From contig NZ_SIRP01000001.1 of assembly GCF_011634835.1 (NCBI RefSeq), forward strand, positions 1,085,078 to 1,149,077: 64,000 nt of DNA, read 5' to 3'. The notes under the pieces are model-generated. The model searched no databases and was not told the DNA's origin. It saw nothing but the letters and a program-made list of their open reading frames with translations. A program made the translations under genes and the position numbers. Below, one piece after another: positions 60,716 to 64,000 of the stretch. Position 1 is the first letter of the stretch. Each line of letters opens with the position of its first letter. The DNA comes from Isoptericola sp. BMS4. GTDB taxonomy: Bacteria; Actinomycetota; Actinomycetes; Actinomycetales; Cellulomonadaceae.

Positions 60716-62023
60716 TCATCGGGCCGGGACCTCGACGACGGAGCGGTGGTGGCGGGACTCCTCGGCCGCGAAGACGGCGAGGTGGGACTGGAGCGACTCG
60801 ACGGCGCCGGAGCGCACGTGGCTCGGGTCGCCGGTGGCGACGGCGCGCACGAAGGCGTCCATGACGCCGCTGTCCCCGCCGCCGTGGTCGTCGGCGGCGT
60901 TGGTCGCGCCGTGGTGCCCGGCGTCGTGCACGGTGACGCTGCCGTCACGGAAGTCGGTGACGCGGACCTTCTCGCCGTCGCCGTCGAGGCAGCCGTGCGT
61001 GCCGAAGATCTGGGTCTTGCGGTGGTCCTGCTCGCTGAACGCCGTCATCGTGAACGTGGCCGCGGACCCGCCCTCGAGCTCCATCGCGACGACCTGGTGG
61101 TCGACGACGTCGTTGTCGGACGTGTAGACGCAACGCCCGTAGTCGCCGGTGCGAAGGGCGTCGAGCACGCCTGCCTCGTCGGTCGCGTCGGTGACGACGG
61201 AGACCGGCCAGATCGGGCCCTGCTCCCGCAGCGTCGTGAGGTAGAGGCGCGGCGCGGAGTACGGGCACGTGGGTTCGAGCGGGCAGTCGAGGCAGCGGTC
61301 GGCCGCGCCGTCGGGGCGCTCCTCGGGCCGGAAGTGCTTGAGGGAGCCGAAGCTCGCGACGCTCGTGATGCGCTTGCCGGTGACGTAGCGGATCCAGTCG
61401 AGGTCGTGGCTGGACTTCGCGAGCAGCATCGGGCTCGACGTCGCCTCGCTGCGCCACGGTCCGCGCACGTAGGAGTGCGCGTCGTGCCACCAGCCGACCG
61501 GCTCGAGGTGCTGCACGTTGACGACCTCGCCCAGTACGCCGGAGTCCACGACGCGCTTCACGAGATCGGTGTACGGCATGTACCGCATGACGTGGCACAC
61601 GCCGAACAGGGTGCCGGCGGCCTCGACCGCGTCGACGACGTCCCGGCACTCCTGCGGGCTGGGCGCCAGCGGCTTCTCCACGAGGACGGCGTACCCCTGG
61701 GGGGCGAGGGCGACCACCGGGTCGCGGTGCTCGCGATCCTGCGTCGCGACGATCACCATGTCGGCGACGCGGCCCGCGTCGTCGCCGGCGGCGACGAGGT
61801 CGCGCCAGGTCTCGACCTCGAGCACCCGTGGCTCGTGCTCGCCGGCCGCGGCCCGCGACTCGCGCGCCTGGTCCGCGACGAGGGAACGCTGGTGCGGGCG
61901 CGGGTCGGCGACGGCGACGAGGCGCGCGCGGTCGGGGTGCGCCGCGATCCAGCGGGCGTAGGTCTGGCCGCGGTTGCCGGCGCCGACGAGGGCGACTGTC
62001 ACGACCTGCGAGGTGGGGGTCAC
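60716..62023 (-). CDS. Gfo/Idh/MocA family oxidoreductase with Cys cluster
   Basis: A 435-residue NAD(P) oxidoreductase: VALVGAGNRGQTYARW (Rossmann), VLVEKPLAPSPQE, and AKSSHDLDWIRYVTGKRI. A Cys-rich insertion CLDCPLEPTCPYSA at about residues 250-263 may bind zinc; it occurs in a subgroup of this family. The start is GTG 62023 behind AAGGACG. First gene of the leftward transporter operon, preceded by an unusually AT-rich promoter region. Confidence 0.9.
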   Translation of the reverse strand: MTPTSQVVTVALVGAGNRGQTYARWIAAHPDRARLVAVADPRPHQRSLVADQARESRAAAGEHEPRVLEVETWRDLVAAGDDAGRVADMVIVATQDREHRDPVVALAPQGYAVLVEKPLAPSPQECRDVVDAVEAAGTLFGVCHVMRYMPYTDLVKRVVDSGVLGEVVNVQHLEPVGWWHDAHSYVRGPWRSEATSSPMLLAKSSHDLDWIRYVTGKRITSVASFGSLKHFRPEERPDGAADRCLDCPLEPTCPYSAPRLYLTTLREQGPIWPVSVVTDATDEAGVLDALRTGDYGRCVYTSDNDVVDHQVVAMELEGGSAATFTMTAFSEQDHRKTQIFGTHGCLDGDGEKVRVTDFRDGSVTVHDAGHHGATNAADDHGGGDSGVMDAFVRAVATGDPSHVRSGAVESLQSHLAVFAAEESRHHRSVVEVPAR

Positions 62024-62049
62024 GTGCGTCCTTGCTCCGTTGCGATGGG

Positions 62050-62100
62050 GTGCGATCTGCTATTTGCTATAGCACTCTGCCATAGGGATGTTACGCCAGA
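62050..62100 (-). promoter_or_regulatory. AT-rich promoter/operator region
   Basis: The only notably AT-rich patch in this part of the window. It contains the perfect palindrome TGCTATAGCA (62065-62074) and related CTATT and CCATAG steps around it. It sits 42 bases upstream of the operon's first start codon and is probably both promoter and operator of the transporter operon; no regulator gene is adjacent. Confidence 0.5.
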
Positions 62101-62194
62101 CCGGGCCCGGTGTTAACTCCTGGGCGGGCGGAGTCCCGCCCGGTATCGATTCGTGACCTCGCGCAGGGCGCCAGGCGGGGGCCCGGCCCGCCGT

Positions 62195-62235
62195 CCCGCG
62201 GGCGCCCGTCCCCGCGAGGGACGGGCGCCCGCGGG
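62195..62235. terminator. Terminator hairpin after the beta-helix gene
   Basis: Perfect 18-bp stem (62195-62212 with 62218-62235) with a 5-base loop, 15 bases downstream of the beta-helix gene stop. It separates this gene from the transporter operon. Confidence 0.7.
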
Positions 62236-62249
62236 GCGCGGGGCGAGGG

Positions 62250-64000
62250 TCAGAGGGCGAGCGAGCCCGCCGTCGTCACGCGAGGCCCGTCCTCGGGGAA
62301 CGCCGTGCGGTCCACGCCCTCCTCGACCGTGCCGGTGTGGACGAGGGACGACCCCTCGCCGAACGCGTCGGGCGCGAGCTCCAGGCGCCCGCCGGTGAAC
62401 CGGGACCCGACCGCCGTCCAGCGGTTCGCGCCCCCGGTCAGGACGGCGTGCGCCGTGTCGTCGCCCGCCGCGGCGGCGAGCCCGTCGAGCGCCCACGTCA
62501 CGGCGGCGTCGGCGGCGTCGCGGGAGAGGAACGCCCCGCCCGCCGGGGTGCCGGCCAGCCGGGCGCCGTCGCCGACGCGCACCGTCTGGTCGGTCGTCCC
62601 CGCCGCGACGACGCCCACGTTCCGCAGCGACCCGCCCCGCACCGTGAGGTCGCCCGTCACGGTGAGCCTGCCCTCGCCCTCGGGCGCCCGGAGCTCGCAG
62701 TCCTCCAGGACCACCGGGCCGGAGCCGGCGAACGACGCGTTCCGCAGGCCGCTCAGGGACGTGCGCACCAGGTGGACGGGGCGGCTCACGTTCGACCGCA
62801 CGACGGCGGAGTCCGGCAGGACCGCGAAGTGCGAACCCTCGATGACGTTCGGCCGTGCGGAGCGGTCCGAGGCCTGGGAGACGATGAGCGTGTCGTCGGC
62901 CTGGCACCCGCGCAGCTGGACGCCGTCCGCGTTGACCCACATCATCCCGGACCCGGACAAGCCCTCCTTGCGGATCACCTGCACGTCGGTGAGCGTGAGG
63001 TCGGTGACCCCGACGCGGGCCACGAACCACGAGCACACGTGCCGGGTCACCGTGATGCGCTTGGCGGCGCCGCCCCACGCCGGGCCGGAGTTCGCGAACG
63101 TCATGAGGCCCGAGTTCCCCACGTACGTGAGGTCGTGCTCGTACTGGCCGTGCGTGACGAACGGGCCCTGGTCGTCGCCGTCGCCGTGGCAGTTCTCCAC
63201 CAGCCCGTACGACGACGCCGTCCAGTCGTTGAGGTGGCGCGCGTTCGCGGTGTGGCAGTCGACCACGTGCCCGTAGTTGCAGTAGATCTGCTGGGTCAGG
63301 TAGCCGGCGCCGCCCCAGGTGACCGACGCGGGGTTCGCCAGCGAGCAGCCGGCCGTGCGGAAGTACGTGCTCCAGCGCCGCATGACCAGCGGCCAGAACG
63401 TCGCGACGCCGTGCACGTTCTCGACGTCGCAGCGCACGGCGTACTCGTACGCGATCGGGTGGGAGCCGGTGTACTGGTCGCCGTCGGGCCGGCCGGCGAA
63501 CGACAGGTTCCGCACGTGCACCTGCTCGACGGGCTCGACGCGCGTCCACGTCAGCTCGCGGCCCGCCTCCAGCTCCCAGCCCGCCTTGTAGTTGACGCGC
63601 ACGTGGGTGCCGTCGACGATCTGCGTCACCTGGACGAGGCGCTGGACCTCCTTCTCCCAGCGGCCGGACCGGGAGTCGACCTCGAGCGCGTACCACTGCC
63701 CGACCTCGAACCGGGACGAGTCGGCCACCTCGTAGTCGTCCCGCAGCTCCGGCATCGGCGCCGTGAGGGTGTTCGTCCGCACGTCGTCGGTCACCTCGCC
63801 GCGGAAGAACAGGACGGCGGCGAACGGGTCGTCCTTGCCGGCGTCCTCGATGCCCTCGGTGGTCATGGTGTGCCCGCCGAAGTCGAGCTCCAGGTGCGAG
63901 CGGGTGAACCGGTGGCGGCGCACGAAGTTGAGGTCCGTGTGCGCCTCGATGCGGCTGACGGACGGGTCGCGCACGAGGGCGTCGAGGGCGTCGTCGGCGG
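62250..64000 (-). CDS. Right-handed beta-helix protein, 5' end cut by window end
   Basis: At least 583 residues are visible; the frame remains open to the window edge and the sequence ADDALDALVRDPSVSRIEAHTDLN reads like the interior start of a pectate-lyase-type or phage-tail-type domain, so the true start is outside. Repeated short strands (VHVRNLSFAG, VENVHGVATF, LVENCHGDGD, LTLTDVQVIR, VLEDCELRAP) are typical of a parallel beta-helix, a fold of polysaccharide lyases and GH28/GH55-like enzymes. Catalytic residues cannot be assigned. Its position before a sugar importer operon suggests polysaccharide depolymerisation. Confidence 0.75.
   Translation of the reverse strand, partial: ADDALDALVRDPSVSRIEAHTDLNFVRRHRFTRSHLELDFGGHTMTTEGIEDAGKDDPFAAVLFFRGEVTDDVRTNTLTAPMPELRDDYEVADSSRFEVGQWYALEVDSRSGRWEKEVQRLVQVTQIVDGTHVRVNYKAGWELEAGRELTWTRVEPVEQVHVRNLSFAGRPDGDQYTGSHPIAYEYAVRCDVENVHGVATFWPLVMRRWSTYFRTAGCSLANPASVTWGGAGYLTQQIYCNYGHVVDCHTANARHLNDWTASSYGLVENCHGDGDDQGPFVTHGQYEHDLTYVGNSGLMTFANSGPAWGGAAKRITVTRHVCSWFVARVGVTDLTLTDVQVIRKEGLSGSGMMWVNADGVQLRGCQADDTLIVSQASDRSARPNVIEGSHFAVLPDSAVVRSNVSRPVHLVRTSLSGLRNASFAGSGPVVLEDCELRAPEGEGRLTVTGDLTVRGGSLRNVGVVAAGTTDQTVRVGDGARLAGTPAGGAFLSRDAADAAVTWALDGLAAAAGDDTAHAVLTGGANRWTAVGSRFTGGRLELAPDAFGEGSSLVHTGTVEEGVDRTAFPEDGPRVTTAGSLAL

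Noticed and set aside
60638..60719. Earlier ATG for the second sugar-binding protein overlapping the oxidoreductase stop
   Set aside because: It would add 27 residues before a standard lipoprotein signal peptide, and the ATG at 60638 has a good AAGGAG site.

Overview
The window is very GC-rich with strong G/C third-position bias, GTG and TTG starts, and many four-base ATGA/GTGA gene overlaps. Gene content includes a GH10 xylanase, a PL8 lyase, a sulfatase, several Gfo/Idh/MocA oxidoreductases, LacI/GntR regulators and a mycobacterial-type leucine catabolic operon. This fits a polysaccharide-degrading actinobacterium, probably Micrococcales (Cellulomonas, Cellulosimicrobium or Isoptericola relatives); the genus is inference. 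I saw no tRNA or rRNA genes, CRISPR arrays, transposases or phage genes.

Layout. (1) 1-9629: a polysaccharide locus with a sulfatase (cut by the window start), Gfo/Idh oxidoreductase, AraR-like regulator, divergent ABC sugar importer, TIM-barrel isomerase and secreted PL8 lyase. Sulfatase plus PL8 points to a sulfated or uronate-containing glycan. (2) 9729-11689: a uridine-kinase-like protein and a secreted GH10 xylanase. (3) 11748-15772: lutABC L-lactate oxidation with a divergent FadR-type regulator. (4) 15798-17636: SprT-like metalloprotein and a stand-alone FabH-like synthase. (5) 17864-22485: two Gfo/Idh proteins and a LacI regulator fused to a DUF6807-like domain, with LacI-type operators. 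(6) 22616-32901: MarR with a frameshifted LLM/FAD fusion oxidoreductase, aldo/keto reductase, two kinases, a TetR/MFS pair, and a hydroxyacid dehydrogenase with its regulator. (7) 32980-46337: an Lrp regulator and a ten-gene operon (BCKDH E1a/E1b/E2, carboxylase pair, acyl-CoA dehydrogenase, MaoC hydratase, CitE-like lyase, ScoAB, thiolase) that can carry 2-ketoisocaproate to acetyl-CoA; E3 and the aminotransferase are not here. (8) 46419-54053: rhodanese/MarR, ThuA, ClC-type channel, TrmL, a Zn-type reductase, a proline-racemase-family protein with unusual active-site residues, PAP2 phosphatase and a membrane protein. (9) 54102-64000: a leftward ABC-transporter operon with Gfo/Idh, epimerase, DUF993 aldolase-like and hydroxyacid dehydrogenase genes, preceded by a beta-helix protein cut by the window end.

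The most unusual signal is a family of four 50-bp near-perfect palindromes (12172, 36145, 36205, 40304), every copy inside a protein-coding gene and read in the same frame as a 17-residue ELS...DNS peptide. They lie in lutC, twice in the E2 linker, and in the biotin carboxylase. They resemble, in behaviour but not in sequence, the protein-coding palindromic elements of Rickettsia. Other features are long perfect hairpins between convergent genes, several apparently leaderless regulator transcripts, and clear palindromic operators beside most regulators.
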